Source: Aquipseudomonas alcaligenes (GTDB lineage Bacteria > Pseudomonadota > Gammaproteobacteria > Pseudomonadales > Pseudomonadaceae). Taken from it: DNA of 64,000 nucleotides. The notes beneath the pieces were generated by a model, which saw only the letters and a list, made by a program, of their open reading frames with translations, did not search any database and had not been told where the DNA came from. Positions 1 to 9,795 of this stretch are shown here, piece by piece. Location of the stretch: NCBI RefSeq assembly GCF_003205495.1, contig NZ_QJRX01000007.1, forward strand, positions 62,001 through 126,000, given 5' to 3'. A program made the translations under genes and the position numbers. The first letter of the stretch is position 1, and each line of letters begins with the position of its first letter.

Positions 1-1009
1 GGCGATCTTCTCGGCCCTCCGGGCCCTGCAGGGTCAGGCGAACGCCCTCGGCGCCCGCCTCGACTGCCTCGATGCTGCGCTGGGTCAGCAGGCTGTGCGG
101 CGCATGGCCGGTGACCTTCTGCTGGTACAGGCGATGGTAGATGCTCTCGATCAGATCCAGGTTGACCACCGAGTAGTTGGTCTGGGCGTTGGCCTGGATG
201 AAGGCCTCGCGCTCTTCCGGCGCCTGGCCGTAGACCACGTCGGTATACGCCGGATCGAAGATCTCGTTGACGAAGGGGCTGTCATCGGCCGGACGCATGG
301 CCTGACTGCGCATGACCATGGACACTTCGGCATTGGGATAACGCCCGCACAGGTCGCTGAAGATCTCCGCCGCGCTCTGCCCGGAACCGATCACGGCGAT
401 GCGGCGCGGCTCGGCGATGCCCTGGATCCGCTCCAGATACTGGGCCGAATGGATGACACGGCCATCCTCGCGCAGTGTACGGAACAGCTCCGGCACCGCC
501 GGTTCGCCGCCGATGCTGACCACAAGGTTACGGGTGATGCGCGCACGGGTGCGGCCATCGGCCAGGCGTGAGATCACCTTGACCCGGCTTACTTCGCCGC
601 CGTCCAGCACCGGCTCGACGCCTATGACTTCCTCGCCGTAGTGCACCCGTTCGGCGAAGTGGCTGGCAGCCCAGCTCAGGTAGTCGTTGTACTCCAGGCG
701 CGACGGCGTAAAGGTGCTGATGTTGATGAAGGCCTCCAGACGGCGCTTCTGGTGCAGGTAATTGACGAAGGTGTAGCGGCTGGAGGGGTTGCGCAGCGTG
801 GCCAGGTCCTTGAGGAAGGAAATCTGCATGCGGCTGTCGTCCAGCAGCATGCCGCCGTGCCATTCGAAGGCCGGCTTCTTCTCCAGGAAGCAGTAGCGCA
901 GGCCGTGTTCACGCACCCGGCGGTCTTCTTCCAGGGCCACGGCAATGGCCAGGTTGGCAGGGCCGAAGCCCAGCCCGATCACATCGTATTCCAGTGTTTC
1001 TATGCTCAT
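1..1009 (-). CDS. pvdA: L-ornithine N5-monooxygenase (PvdA-type), 3' end cut by window edge
   Basis: The FAD- and NADPH-dependent enzyme hydroxylates the side-chain amine of ornithine, the first step toward hydroxamate iron ligands; it acts in the cytoplasm. The visible 336 residues start MSIETLEYDVIG and carry the FAD motif GLGFGPANLA near residue 13, the family motif DDSRMQISFLKDL near 65 and the NADPH motif GSGQSAAE near 215. No stop occurs before base 1, so the C-terminal quarter is missing (family members are about 430-445 residues). ATG at 1009 is the first in-frame start that keeps the whole FAD motif. It lies 116 bases downstream of the acetyltransferase gene on the same strand. The gap contains a GC hairpin (1098-1113) without a U tract. 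Its product would be acetylated by the neighbouring enzyme and loaded by the NRPSs. Confidence 0.93.
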   Translation of the reverse strand, partial: MSIETLEYDVIGLGFGPANLAIAVALEEDRRVREHGLRYCFLEKKPAFEWHGGMLLDDSRMQISFLKDLATLRNPSSRYTFVNYLHQKRRLEAFINISTFTPSRLEYNDYLSWAASHFAERVHYGEEVIGVEPVLDGGEVSRVKVISRLADGRTRARITRNLVVSIGGEPAVPELFRTLREDGRVIHSAQYLERIQGIAEPRRIAVIGSGQSAAEIFSDLCGRYPNAEVSMVMRSQAMRPADDSPFVNEIFDPAYTDVVYGQAPEEREAFIQANAQTNYSVVNLDLIESIYHRLYQQKVTGHAPHSLLTQRSIEAVEAGAEGVRLTLQGPEGREDR

Positions 1010-1125
1010 GTCAGGCCCCGATCCTCTGCGGATGGTTCATGTGAAGGCCAAGTCAGCCCAGGAGGCGCTCGCCTCGCCCAACCTCATCAGTACACGGCCG
1101 CGCTCGGGCGCGGCTCATCTTGTAG

Positions 1126-2124
1126 TCATGCCAAGCGGCAGCGTTCGAAGAACACCTCGCGGGACTGCACCATGAGTGCCGCGCGCTTGTGCGGGAAATC
1201 GAATTCCTTGGCCTTGTGGTACCCCTGTGCCTGCATGTGACCGATCATCCGGGCGTTGTCCGCGCGAGGTTCGGCAACCACGCGCTGGGTACGCGGATCG
1301 TCGAGGAACAGATAGTGGGTCAGCGCACTCAGCCAGCTGGCCACCTTGTGCGGGCCCCTATGGCTCTCCTCGCCCACCAGCATATGGATGCCGCGGTCGT
1401 AGTCGTCCACATCGAAGAAGGGCGCGATACGGTCTTCCTTGGCCCAATAGGCCTCGTAGTAGGCGAAGGGCTGGTCGTCGAAGCAGCCGATCAGCGTCAG
1501 CACGCGTGGGTCAACGGCCAGTTCCTCCAGGTAGCGGCGATGCTTGGTGAGATCGCCCTCTTCCTGCCAGAACGCCGCCACGCGAGCAGTGTTCTGCCAG
1601 CGATTGAAGCGCTCCAGGTCCTCGTCGATGTCCAGGGTGCGCAGGGATATCCAGGCGCCCAGCGTGGCATCGAAACGCCGATAGACCTCGCCCGCCGGCT
1701 TGGGGGCGCGGCGTGGGTGACGGCGGCCCGTCGGGTGCATGACCATCTGCTGCGGGTAGCCGGCACTGCCGGCAGTGCGCAGGAAGGGCCTCGGCAGCTG
1801 CCAGAACGACCCACGTTCGATACGCAGATCGGCCCCCTCACCCACCAGCAGACCACTGGCCAGCAGGGCCGGGTCGACCGAGTCCAGCTGCAGGCACACG
1901 GCCTGCAGCTGGGTGTCGTTGGCTAAGCACCAGTAGGCCAGTGCCCACAGGGCTTCGGCCTGCTCTTCGACTGCCAGCTCCAGCGGCACCATCAGCCTGC
2001 CCTGGCGGCGCGCGCGCAGCAGCGCACGCTCGTCCAGATGCAGGGCCAGGCTGGCACCGTCGTCGCGGCCGACCAGCCGCCGCCCATCGGGCAGCGGAAG
2101 GTGAGCCAGACGATCAGAACTCAT
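1126..2124 (-). CDS. Siderophore N-hydroxyornithine acetyltransferase (IucB/AlcB/PvdYII-like GNAT)
   Basis: A 332-residue protein. Its C-terminal two thirds resembles the IucB/AlcB-type acyl-CoA N-acyltransferases that turn N-hydroxylated diamines into hydroxamates. Family-like segments include FNRWQNTARVAAFWQEEG near residue 175, the acetyl-CoA region IHMLVGEESHRGPHKVASWL near 250, and YHKAKEFDFPHKRA near 300. The N-terminal third is a variable domain, as is common in this family. I prefer ATG at 2124 (MSSDRLAHLPLP), which overlaps the receptor stop by 11 bases and so suggests translational coupling; an in-frame start 18 codons upstream would lie deeper in the receptor gene. Acetyl rather than formyl transfer is inferred from the family; no formyltransferase is visible. 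Next to the ornithine hydroxylase, it points to N5-acetyl-N5-hydroxyornithine as the building block. Confidence 0.85.
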   Translation of the reverse strand: MSSDRLAHLPLPDGRRLVGRDDGASLALHLDERALLRARRQGRLMVPLELAVEEQAEALWALAYWCLANDTQLQAVCLQLDSVDPALLASGLLVGEGADLRIERGSFWQLPRPFLRTAGSAGYPQQMVMHPTGRRHPRRAPKPAGEVYRRFDATLGAWISLRTLDIDEDLERFNRWQNTARVAAFWQEEGDLTKHRRYLEELAVDPRVLTLIGCFDDQPFAYYEAYWAKEDRIAPFFDVDDYDRGIHMLVGEESHRGPHKVASWLSALTHYLFLDDPRTQRVVAEPRADNARMIGHMQAQGYHKAKEFDFPHKRAALMVQSREVFFERCRLA

Positions 2125-4297
2125 AGCTGACACTGGCGATGACGTTGCGACGGTTGCCGTACCAGCAGTAGTAGTCACACGCGGTGACGTACTCTTTGTC
2201 GGTCAGGTTGCTGGCGGTGAGCTGCAGGCGTACATCCTGGATGCGGTAGCCAACCATGGCGTCCAGCAGAGTGTAAGACGGCACTTCCAGGGTCTCGGTG
2301 TTGTCGCCATAGCTGGAGCTGGTATGGCGTACGCCGGCACCGAATTCCAGACCGTCGAGTGCGCCACCGATGAACTGGTACTTGCCCCACAGCGAGGCCA
2401 TCTCGTCGGCGACGTTGGCTGGCTTCTTGCCTTCTTCCACTTCGATTGTGCTTTGGGTGGTTTCCGGGTCGAGCTTGGTGTAGCTGGCCACCAAACTGAT
2501 GTTCTCGGTAACGTTGGCCTGTGCTTCAAGTTCGATACCGCGGCTTTGCACTTCGCCCAATTGAGTCGGAACTACTCCACGATTCTTGGTGACATTTTCT
2601 TGGGTCAGCTCGAATACCGCTGCGGTGAACATGGCATCCAAGCCTTCAGGCTGATACTTGATACCGATTTCTTTTTGGTCACCTTCTTGTGGCTCGAAAG
2701 GCTTCCCAGTAACACGATTCAGGTCAGTGACCGGCAGGAAGAACTCGGAGTAGCTGATATAGGGGGTCAGGCCATTATCCATGACATAGGCGACACCACC
2801 ACTCCAGGTGAAGTTGTCATCACGGACGTTATGGCTGACGCCTGTAGTCTTGTTATCGAAGTCAGTGCGTGAGTTATCGTAGCGGCCGCCGAGCAAGAAC
2901 ACCCAGTTGTCGTACTTGAACTGCTCTTGAACATAGATGCCGTTCTGGTCGGCACGAGTATCCTTGTCTTCTAGAGCAAAGTTGCCAATTGGCTGCTCAT
3001 AGCCGACGGGAATCATCCCCATGAAGGTACCCTTGCTGTGGGGGTTGAAGATGTCCAGAAGAGGGATGGTTGGAGCAGTCGGGTAGCCGTTGGGGCTACG
3101 ATCATTGATCTTGAGCTGCTGATAGTCGTAGCCCAACAGCAGGGTGTTCTCCCAGCGATCGCCAAACCAGTTGCCAAGTAGACGATTGTCCACCGACAAG
3201 TTACTGGCGTTGCCGTCGTTGTAAGTCAGGCCGCGTGCGATGAGGCTATCGGTGACGTTGAAGAAATAGAACAGCTGGCGCAGCTCGAGATCCATATGCC
3301 CGTAGCGCAGGTTCTGCTGGAAGTCCCAGTTGTCGTTGATCCGGTGGTTCAGCTCGTAACCCAAGGTGTACTGGTCACGCTCGAAGGTTTCATAGCTAGG
3401 ATCACCGACGGCGGTGTCGGTGTCGATTTTGCCATTGGGATTAGAGCTGATGGTGCCGCTGGGCGGCAGGAACTGCAGTTGGGGATCGGAGCGATCCTTC
3501 TGCACGCTGGCCAGCAGGGTCAGCGAGGTATCGTCGTTGAAGTTGAGGGTCATCGAGGGTGCCAGCAGGATGCGCGCGGCATCCACATCATCGACCTGGG
3601 TACCGGTGTCGCGACTCAGTGCCACCATGCGGTAAAGCACATCGCCCTCTTCGTCCAGCTTGCCACCAACGTCCAGGTTGACCTGCTTGCGGTTGTAGCT
3701 GCCGTACTGCACGCCAACTTCGTTGCGCGCATCGGCATTCGGGCGCTTGCTCTGCAGGTTGATCAGGCCGCCGGGCGGGGTCTGGCCATAGAGCACCGAG
3801 GCCGCCCCCTTGAGCACTTCGATGCGCTCGAGCATGTAGGGGTCGATCTGCCAGCTGTAGAAGGCACTGGAGTAGATGCGCGAGCCGTCCATGAACAGGC
3901 CGTTGTTGGCCTGCTTGAAGCCACGAATGATGAACCAGTCCTGCTTGTTGTCCTCACCGTAGAAGCCGGCCTGTACGCCGCCCGAATAACGCAGCGCCTC
4001 GCTGATGGTCTGGACGTTGCGGTCCTTCATCTGCTCTTCGGTAACGACCGAGACCGAACGCGGGGTTTCGTTCAGGGGAGTGTTGATCTTGGTAGCGCTG
4101 CGGCTGTTCTTGGCCACATAACCCTGGTCCTCGCCGACCGGGCTGTCCAGTTCGCCACTGATGTTCAGCGTGTCGAGTTCCACGGCCTGCTGGACCGGTT
4201 CCTCAGCCTGGGCAACCAGGCTGAAAGCGCCCAGGGCGCAGGCCATGGCCAATGGCAGGCGGGCTTTTGCGAAGGGCACCTTCGACGACTGTTTCAT
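2114..4297 (-). CDS. TonB-dependent hydroxamate siderophore receptor (FhuA/FoxA-like)
   Basis: Outer-membrane ferric-siderophore importer of 727 residues. A signal peptide of about 31 residues ends AQA|EEP. The plug domain (about 60-190) contains ETPRSVSVVTEEQMKDR, YSGGVQAGFYGEDN, and IEVLKGAASVLYGQTPPGGLIN, all typical of TIGR01783-type siderophore receptors. A 22-strand barrel follows and ends in YEF with a terminal aromatic residue, as expected for BAM-dependent assembly. There is no N-terminal signalling (STN) domain, so unlike FpvA it should not drive an anti-sigma cascade; the locus sigma factor must be controlled otherwise, probably by Fur. It has its own promoter (4360-4383) and an inverted repeat (4329-4348) between promoter and start. 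The exact ligand is inferred from the neighbouring hydroxamate NRPS genes. Confidence 0.93.
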   Translation of the reverse strand: MKQSSKVPFAKARLPLAMACALGAFSLVAQAEEPVQQAVELDTLNISGELDSPVGEDQGYVAKNSRSATKINTPLNETPRSVSVVTEEQMKDRNVQTISEALRYSGGVQAGFYGEDNKQDWFIIRGFKQANNGLFMDGSRIYSSAFYSWQIDPYMLERIEVLKGAASVLYGQTPPGGLINLQSKRPNADARNEVGVQYGSYNRKQVNLDVGGKLDEEGDVLYRMVALSRDTGTQVDDVDAARILLAPSMTLNFNDDTSLTLLASVQKDRSDPQLQFLPPSGTISSNPNGKIDTDTAVGDPSYETFERDQYTLGYELNHRINDNWDFQQNLRYGHMDLELRQLFYFFNVTDSLIARGLTYNDGNASNLSVDNRLLGNWFGDRWENTLLLGYDYQQLKINDRSPNGYPTAPTIPLLDIFNPHSKGTFMGMIPVGYEQPIGNFALEDKDTRADQNGIYVQEQFKYDNWVFLLGGRYDNSRTDFDNKTTGVSHNVRDDNFTWSGGVAYVMDNGLTPYISYSEFFLPVTDLNRVTGKPFEPQEGDQKEIGIKYQPEGLDAMFTAAVFELTQENVTKNRGVVPTQLGEVQSRGIELEAQANVTENISLVASYTKLDPETTQSTIEVEEGKKPANVADEMASLWGKYQFIGGALDGLEFGAGVRHTSSSYGDNTETLEVPSYTLLDAMVGYRIQDVRLQLTASNLTDKEYVTACDYYCWYGNRRNVIASVSYEF

Positions 4298-4328
4298 CCA
4301 CTACTCCCCAATGAAATTAAATTAGAAG

Positions 4329-4348
4329 GATTCGCATTTATATGAATC
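4329..4348. promoter_or_regulatory. Inverted repeat, Fur-box-like operator of the receptor gene
   Basis: The arms GATTC and GAATC bracket an AT-rich centre in a 20-base imperfect palindrome. It lies 12-31 bases downstream of the -10 end of the IS-box promoter, at or just after the expected transcription start. The spacing suits a repressor. Match to the Fur consensus is partial, so the regulator is uncertain. Confidence 0.35.
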
Positions 4349-4359
4349 GCCTCTACTAG

Positions 4360-4383
4360 ACGAAGCAGCCAAGGAAAAATTTA
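4360..4383 (-). promoter_or_regulatory. PvdS-type iron-starvation (IS box) promoter of the receptor gene
   Basis: On the minus strand the sequence reads TAAAT, then exactly 16 bases, then CGT. This is the consensus recognised by PvdS-type ECF sigma factors in fluorescent pseudomonads. It lies 63-86 bases upstream of the receptor ATG and downstream of the NRPS stop. A PvdS-like sigma factor is encoded at 23349-23915. Confidence 0.65.
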
Positions 4384-4410
4384 CCTTCAGCTGACATTTC
4401 GTCTCTTTCT

Positions 4411-7400
4411 CTAGTTACCCAGTAGCTCCACCAGCTCGGCCAGCACCTGCGGATGGCGGACAATGCCCTGGTGATCGGTGTCCACCAGGCGATGGCTGGC
4501 CGCCCTGCCCTGCACCTGCTCCAGGGCACGCTCCAGCAGCGCCGCGCGCCCGACCGGCTGCGCCGCCCACCAGCAGTGCGGGCGTACCTTCACCTGCGGC
4601 AGGCGGTAGCCCGTGCACAGACGGCGCATATGCTGCTCCAGCGCCCAGGCGAACAGCAGTTCCTCCAGGCTCTGGCGGGTCATGCCGTCCAGCGCCTGGC
4701 CTGCGAACCAGGTATTGGCGACCTGCGGCCAGTCCAGCGGCTCCAGCGGCAACAGCCGTTCGAACAGGCCATCCCAGGCCGCGGCCGGCAGCTCCGGCGC
4801 CAACAGCTGCAGATGCTCGACCAGCTTGGCTCGGGCCTGAGGATGACGGGCGTCGTCGCCGGCGATCTCGGTGCCCGGCACATAGCAGTCGAGCAGGCCG
4901 AGGAACGCCACCTCCGCCCCCCGTGCTTCCAGACGTGCCGCCAGCTCCAGGGCCAGGCTGCCGCCCAGCGACCAACCGACCAGCCGGTATGGCCCCTGGG
5001 GCTGCTGCTGGAGCAGCGCGGCCAGGTAGGCATCGGCCATCTCGCCCAGCGAGGCATCACGCCAGCTCGGGTCGAGGAAGCTGCGGCACTGCAGGCCGAA
5101 GACTTCGCGCACGCTGTCCAGGCGCGCCGCCAGCGGCTGGTAGCCGGTAACCCGGCCGGTGACCGGGTGTGGGCAGAACAGCGGGGCTGCATCTGCCTGT
5201 TGGCGGGTCAGGCGCAGCAGCGGCGACGGACCCTGCACGGCCCGGCCGCGGGCCAGCTCCAGCAGGCCAAGCAGCTCCCGGCGATAGTCCGCAGCCAGGG
5301 ATTCGATGGTCTCGCTGTGGTACTGATTGGCCGCATACTCCCAGGACAGCTGCAACTGGCCGTCGAACACCTGGCCATTGACCGCCAGGCGCGCGGCCAG
5401 CGGGTTGTCCGCCGCCACCGCCGTGCCACCGCCCGCGGCCGGGCGGAACCAGTCCGCCGCCGCGCCGGCCTGATACTGGCCGAGATAGTTAAAGATCACT
5501 TCGGCGCTCGGCAGCTCGGCAAGAGAAGCCTGTGCTTGCGCATCGCCTAACCAACGCAGCACGCCATAGCCCTGGCCACCATGCTCGACCTGCTGCAGAT
5601 GCTGCTGCACACGCTGCAGTTGCAGCTGCGGATCATCCAGGTGCGGCAGCTGCAGCGGATACAGGCTGGTGAACCAGCCGACCGTACGCGACAGGTCCAG
5701 CTCGCCGGCCAGCGCCTCGCGCCCGTGGCCTTCGAGGTTGACCCGCAGCCCAGCCTGGCCACTCCAGCGGCACAGGGTGCGCGTCAGCGCGGCGAGCAAC
5801 AACGCGTCGATACGCACGCCCAGCTGCGCCGGAGCCTGCAGCAGGCGCTTGGTCTCGCCAGCATCCAGGGCCAGGCGCACTTCGCGCTTGTCGCCATGGC
5901 TGGCGCTGATGCCGTCGAGTTCGCGTGGCAGTGCCAGCGCCGGGCCGCTCAGGCGGCTGCACCAGGCATCCAGCTCGACCTGCGCCGCCTCGCCGCGCGC
6001 CCACTGCTGCAGGGATTCGCTCCAGCCTTTGTAGGACAAGCTCTTGCCCGGCAGGCGCACGGTCTGCCCTGCTTCCAGCTGGCGATAGGCTGCCAACAGG
6101 TCTTCCAGCAGGATGCGCCAGGACACCCCGTCCACCACCAGGTGATGGACGGCGAGCAACAGGCGGTCCGCCTTGCCCGCCTGACGCAGGTACAGGCCGC
6201 GCAGCAGTGGCCCTCGGGCCAGGTCCAGGCTGCGCTGCGCCTCGTTGTACAGCGCTTCGGCCAGCGCGTCGTCAGCCGCTTCGCGCTGCCAGAGCAGCGG
6301 CTGATCGGCTTGTATCTCGCCGTAGTGCTGGGTCCAGCGACCGTCGCGCTGCTCGAAACGCAGGCGCAATCCATCGTGATGCGCCTGCAGCGCCTGCAGC
6401 GCCTGCTCCAGCAGGATCGGATCTAGCGGACGCAGCAGCTCCAGATTCAGCGCCTGGTTCCAGTGCGCTGGCTCCGCTTGATTCATGGCGAAGAAATGCG
6501 CCTGGATCGGCGCCAGCGGCAGTTCGCCGGTGACCGGCGCCTGCGCGATTTCCTCACCGGCAGCGCGGGTGGTCTGGGCCAGCTCGGCCAGGCGGGGGAA
6601 CCGGAACAGCTCGCGCGGCGCCAGCTGCAGCCCCTGTTGGCGCACGCGGCTGACCACCTGCAGGGCGACGATGGAATCACCGCCCAGCTCGAAGAAGTGA
6701 TCCTGACGCCCTACCCGTTCCACGCCCAATACCTCGGCCCAGATGGCGGCAAGGATGCGCTCTTTGTCGGTCTGCGGGGCCTCGTAGTCCTGGCTCTGCC
6801 AGGTCGGCTCCGGCAGCGCGGCGCGGTCCAGCTTGCCGGCTGGGGTCAGTGGCAGTTTGGCCAGGGCGATGATCTGCGCGGGGACCATATAGTCCGGCAG
6901 GATCTTGGCCAGCTCGCTGCGTAGAGCATTGGTATCAGTGTTGTCGCGGGCGACGACATAGCCCACCAGCTGTTTACCGGTCGGCGTCTCGCGGGCAATG
7001 ACCGCCGCCTCCTGCACGCCGTCCAGGGCCAGCAGCTGGCTCTCGATCTCGCCCAGCTCGATGCGGAAGCCACGGATCTTCACCTGATGGTCGACGCGGC
7101 CCAGGTAATCCAGGGTGCCGTCCGCACGCCAGCGCACCAGGTCGCCAGTGCGGTACATACGCTCGCCGGCTGCACCAAACGGATCGGGCAGGAAGCGTTC
7201 GGCCGTCAGTTCGGGACGCTGGAAGTAACCGCGAGCCAGGCCGACTTCTCCACCGATATACAGCTCGCCGGCCACGCCGATGGGCAGCAGGTTGAGCTCG
7301 GCATCCAGCACATACAGGCTGCGCGGGCCGACCGGATTGCCGATGGGGGCATAGGCCGCCTCGAAACTGTCACCCGGATAGGCTTCCCAGATCAGTGGAG

Positions 7401-9795
7401 TGACCACCGTCTCGGTCGGGCCGTAGCCGTTGATGATGCGTTGCGGCTGCAGCACCTTCTGCAGGCGCTCGTAGGTTTCGCGGGTAAAGGCTTCGCCGCC
7501 CAGGGTCCAGGAGCGGACCGGCAGTTTCAGGCCTTGCGATTCGACCCAATCCAGTAGCTGCTGGGCATAGCTGGGCGGCAGGCAGGAGATGGTCACGCCT
7601 TCGTCGGCAATGACCTGGCAGGTCTTTTCCGCGCTCCACAGTTCCTGGTCGCGAATCACCAGGCGGCTGCCGAAGGCCAGCGGCACGGTCCAGCGCTCCA
7701 AGGCGCCGTCGAAGCTGATCGAGGCGAAGTGCAGCTCCACATCGTCCGGCGTCATGCCGTAGCGCTGGCCGATGGTCTGCACATGCATGCTCAGGCCGAG
7801 ATGGTTCACCGCCACGCCTTTGGGCTGGCCGGTGGAGCCGGAGGTGTAGATCAGATAGGCCAGATTCAGCGGATGGAGCCGTACCGCAGGCGCTGACGAA
7901 TCAAACGCAGACAGATCCAGCTGATCCAGATACAGCGGCTCGACACCCTCACCCAAAGGCAGGCGCTCGGCCAAGTCGGAGGAAGTGATCAGCCACTTCA
8001 GCCCCGAATCCTCGACCATGTAGTTGAGGCGCTCACGCGGATAGTCCGGATCGAGCGGCACAAAAGCACCACCGGATTTCAGCACCGCCAGCATCGCCAC
8101 GATCATCGCATTGCCACGCTCCAGCGAAACACCGACACGCGACTCCGGCTGCACGCCGTGGGAAACCAGCAGATTGGCCAGTTGGTTGGAGCGAGACTCC
8201 AGCTCGGCAAAGGAAATTCGCTCGCTGCCATGCACCAGGGCGATGGCTTCGGGGCGCAGACGCGCCTGCTCGGCGATCAATTCAGGCAACAGGCGCGAAG
8301 CATCGAAGCTCTGCCGCGACATGTTCCACTCGGCCAGTTGTAACTGATCCTGACCATCCAGCACCTCCAGACGCACCAAAGGCTGATCCGGTGCGGCACT
8401 GACCTGCTCCAGCAGGCCCAGCAAGTGCGTGGTCATCTGCTGCATCTGCCCATCGTCCAGCCGCTCGCGGGCCCAGGTCAGGGTCAGGCGCAGCTGGCCG
8501 GCGCTGTCTTCCAGGCTGTCCAGCGCCAGGTCGAACAGTGCGTGCGGTACCCCCTGGGCCAGCGGTTCCAGGCGCAGGCCGGGTAGCTGCAAGGCGCCGA
8601 GGTCGCGCTTCTGGTGGTTGAACAGCACCTGGAACAGCGGCGTCTGGCCCAGGCTGCGCTCGGGCGCCAGGGCTTCCACCAGCTGGTCGAACGGCAGGTC
8701 CTGCTGGTCCTGGGCGTCCAACGCGTGACGGCGCACTTCGGCCAGCAGCTGACGGAAACTCAGGCCGACATCGAACTCGGCGCGCAGCACCTGGGTATTG
8801 ACGAAGAAGCCCACCAGCGGCGCGGTCTCGGCACGCTGGCGGTTGGCTACCGGCACGCCGACGCGGATATCGCGCTGGTTGCTGTAGCGCGCCAAGAGCA
8901 GCTGGAAGGCGGCCAGCAACAGCATGAACAGGGTCGCGCCCTCGCCCTGGGCCAGTTGGCGCAGGCGCTCGGCCAGGGCTGGCGGCACCGCGACAGCCTG
9001 GCGCGCGGCATGGCGCTGGCTGGAGGCGTCCAGCTTGTAGGGCAAGGCCAGCACCGGCTGCTCGCTACCCAGACGCTCGCGCCAGTAGCCGAGCTGGCGT
9101 TCGCGTTCGCCGGCCTCCAGCCAGGCGCGCTGCCACTGGGCGTAATCGGCGTATTGGATCGGCAGCTCGGCCAGCTGCGGCGCCTGCCCCTGGCGCAGCG
9201 CGGCATATGCGCGGCCCAGCTCCTCAGCGAACACGCCGATCGACCAGCCGTCGGAGACGATGTGGTGACAGACGATCTGCAAGCGCCAGCGTTGCTCGTC
9301 CAGACGCAGCAGCTGCACGCGCAGCAGCGGCCCCTCGACCAGGTCGAAGGCGCGCGCCGCATGGGCATCGGCCAGGGCCTGCACGGCCTCGGTCTCGCCG
9401 CGCAGGTCGCGCTCCTCCAGGGCCAGCGGGCCTGGCGGGTCGATACGCTGGCATAGCTGGCCAGCGTGCTCGTAGAAACGCGTGCGCAGCGCCTCGTGGC
9501 GCTCGACAATCAGCTCCAGAGCCGCCAGCAGCGCGGCACGATCCAACTCACCCTCCAGGGCGAAGGCGCCAACCATGTGGTAGGCACTGCTGTCCGGCTC
9601 CAGCTGTGCCACCAGCCACAGGCGCTGCTGGGCATGCGAAGCTGGCAGATGTTCGCCACGCGGCGCCGGCACCAGCGGCAGACGGTCGAAGCGGATGCCC
9701 TTGCTGGCCAGCAGTTCGAGGAAACGCTTCTGTTCTGCTGGCCCTAAGGCGAGGAAACGCCGCGCCAGGGCGGCCTTGTCGATAGGCGCGGTCAC
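4411..9795 (-). CDS. Siderophore NRPS, terminal module C-A-T-E-TE (hydroxyornithine)
   Basis: 1794 residues. Order and rough positions: short helical N-terminus (1-50), LCL-type C domain (about 55-490; HHIVSDGWS near 182), A domain (about 510-1010), T domain (FFELGGDSIVAL near 1038), E domain (about 1065-1500; HHLVVDGVSW near 1218, TVGWFTSLYPL, NYLGQ), and TE (about 1530-1794; GWSLGG catalytic serine near 1605, late DTDHQG histidine). Reading the A-domain pocket by alignment to PheA gives D-G-E-C-T-G-G-V-T-K. The DGExxGGVTK pattern resembles pyoverdine-type hydroxyornithine pockets as I recall them. The start is GTG at 9795: its GTGA overlaps the upstream NRPS stop by 4 bases and a GGAGG lies just before it. 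An in-frame extension 107 codons upstream lies wholly inside the other NRPS gene and is a shadow. It adds a fourth, D-configured residue and releases the peptide. Confidence 0.95.
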   Translation of the reverse strand: MTAPIDKAALARRFLALGPAEQKRFLELLASKGIRFDRLPLVPAPRGEHLPASHAQQRLWLVAQLEPDSSAYHMVGAFALEGELDRAALLAALELIVERHEALRTRFYEHAGQLCQRIDPPGPLALEERDLRGETEAVQALADAHAARAFDLVEGPLLRVQLLRLDEQRWRLQIVCHHIVSDGWSIGVFAEELGRAYAALRQGQAPQLAELPIQYADYAQWQRAWLEAGERERQLGYWRERLGSEQPVLALPYKLDASSQRHAARQAVAVPPALAERLRQLAQGEGATLFMLLLAAFQLLLARYSNQRDIRVGVPVANRQRAETAPLVGFFVNTQVLRAEFDVGLSFRQLLAEVRRHALDAQDQQDLPFDQLVEALAPERSLGQTPLFQVLFNHQKRDLGALQLPGLRLEPLAQGVPHALFDLALDSLEDSAGQLRLTLTWARERLDDGQMQQMTTHLLGLLEQVSAAPDQPLVRLEVLDGQDQLQLAEWNMSRQSFDASRLLPELIAEQARLRPEAIALVHGSERISFAELESRSNQLANLLVSHGVQPESRVGVSLERGNAMIVAMLAVLKSGGAFVPLDPDYPRERLNYMVEDSGLKWLITSSDLAERLPLGEGVEPLYLDQLDLSAFDSSAPAVRLHPLNLAYLIYTSGSTGQPKGVAVNHLGLSMHVQTIGQRYGMTPDDVELHFASISFDGALERWTVPLAFGSRLVIRDQELWSAEKTCQVIADEGVTISCLPPSYAQQLLDWVESQGLKLPVRSWTLGGEAFTRETYERLQKVLQPQRIINGYGPTETVVTPLIWEAYPGDSFEAAYAPIGNPVGPRSLYVLDAELNLLPIGVAGELYIGGEVGLARGYFQRPELTAERFLPDPFGAAGERMYRTGDLVRWRADGTLDYLGRVDHQVKIRGFRIELGEIESQLLALDGVQEAAVIARETPTGKQLVGYVVARDNTDTNALRSELAKILPDYMVPAQIIALAKLPLTPAGKLDRAALPEPTWQSQDYEAPQTDKERILAAIWAEVLGVERVGRQDHFFELGGDSIVALQVVSRVRQQGLQLAPRELFRFPRLAELAQTTRAAGEEIAQAPVTGELPLAPIQAHFFAMNQAEPAHWNQALNLELLRPLDPILLEQALQALQAHHDGLRLRFEQRDGRWTQHYGEIQADQPLLWQREAADDALAEALYNEAQRSLDLARGPLLRGLYLRQAGKADRLLLAVHHLVVDGVSWRILLEDLLAAYRQLEAGQTVRLPGKSLSYKGWSESLQQWARGEAAQVELDAWCSRLSGPALALPRELDGISASHGDKREVRLALDAGETKRLLQAPAQLGVRIDALLLAALTRTLCRWSGQAGLRVNLEGHGREALAGELDLSRTVGWFTSLYPLQLPHLDDPQLQLQRVQQHLQQVEHGGQGYGVLRWLGDAQAQASLAELPSAEVIFNYLGQYQAGAAADWFRPAAGGGTAVAADNPLAARLAVNGQVFDGQLQLSWEYAANQYHSETIESLAADYRRELLGLLELARGRAVQGPSPLLRLTRQQADAAPLFCPHPVTGRVTGYQPLAARLDSVREVFGLQCRSFLDPSWRDASLGEMADAYLAALLQQQPQGPYRLVGWSLGGSLALELAARLEARGAEVAFLGLLDCYVPGTEIAGDDARHPQARAKLVEHLQLLAPELPAAAWDGLFERLLPLEPLDWPQVANTWFAGQALDGMTRQSLEELLFAWALEQHMRRLCTGYRLPQVKVRPHCWWAAQPVGRAALLERALEQVQGRAASHRLVDTDHQGIVRHPQVLAELVELLGN
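6650..8340 (-). repeat. Repeated A-T module block, copy in the terminal NRPS
   Basis: This block covers the A domain and T-domain core. It is near-identical at protein level, and long stretches are near-identical at DNA level, to 13120-14815 and 17530-19222. All three encode the same pocket residues. Confidence 0.85.

Noticed and set aside
1098..1113. Terminator between the acetyltransferase and ornithine hydroxylase genes
   Set aside because: The 6-base GC hairpin has no U tract and both genes are in the same pathway and direction, so co-transcription is more likely.
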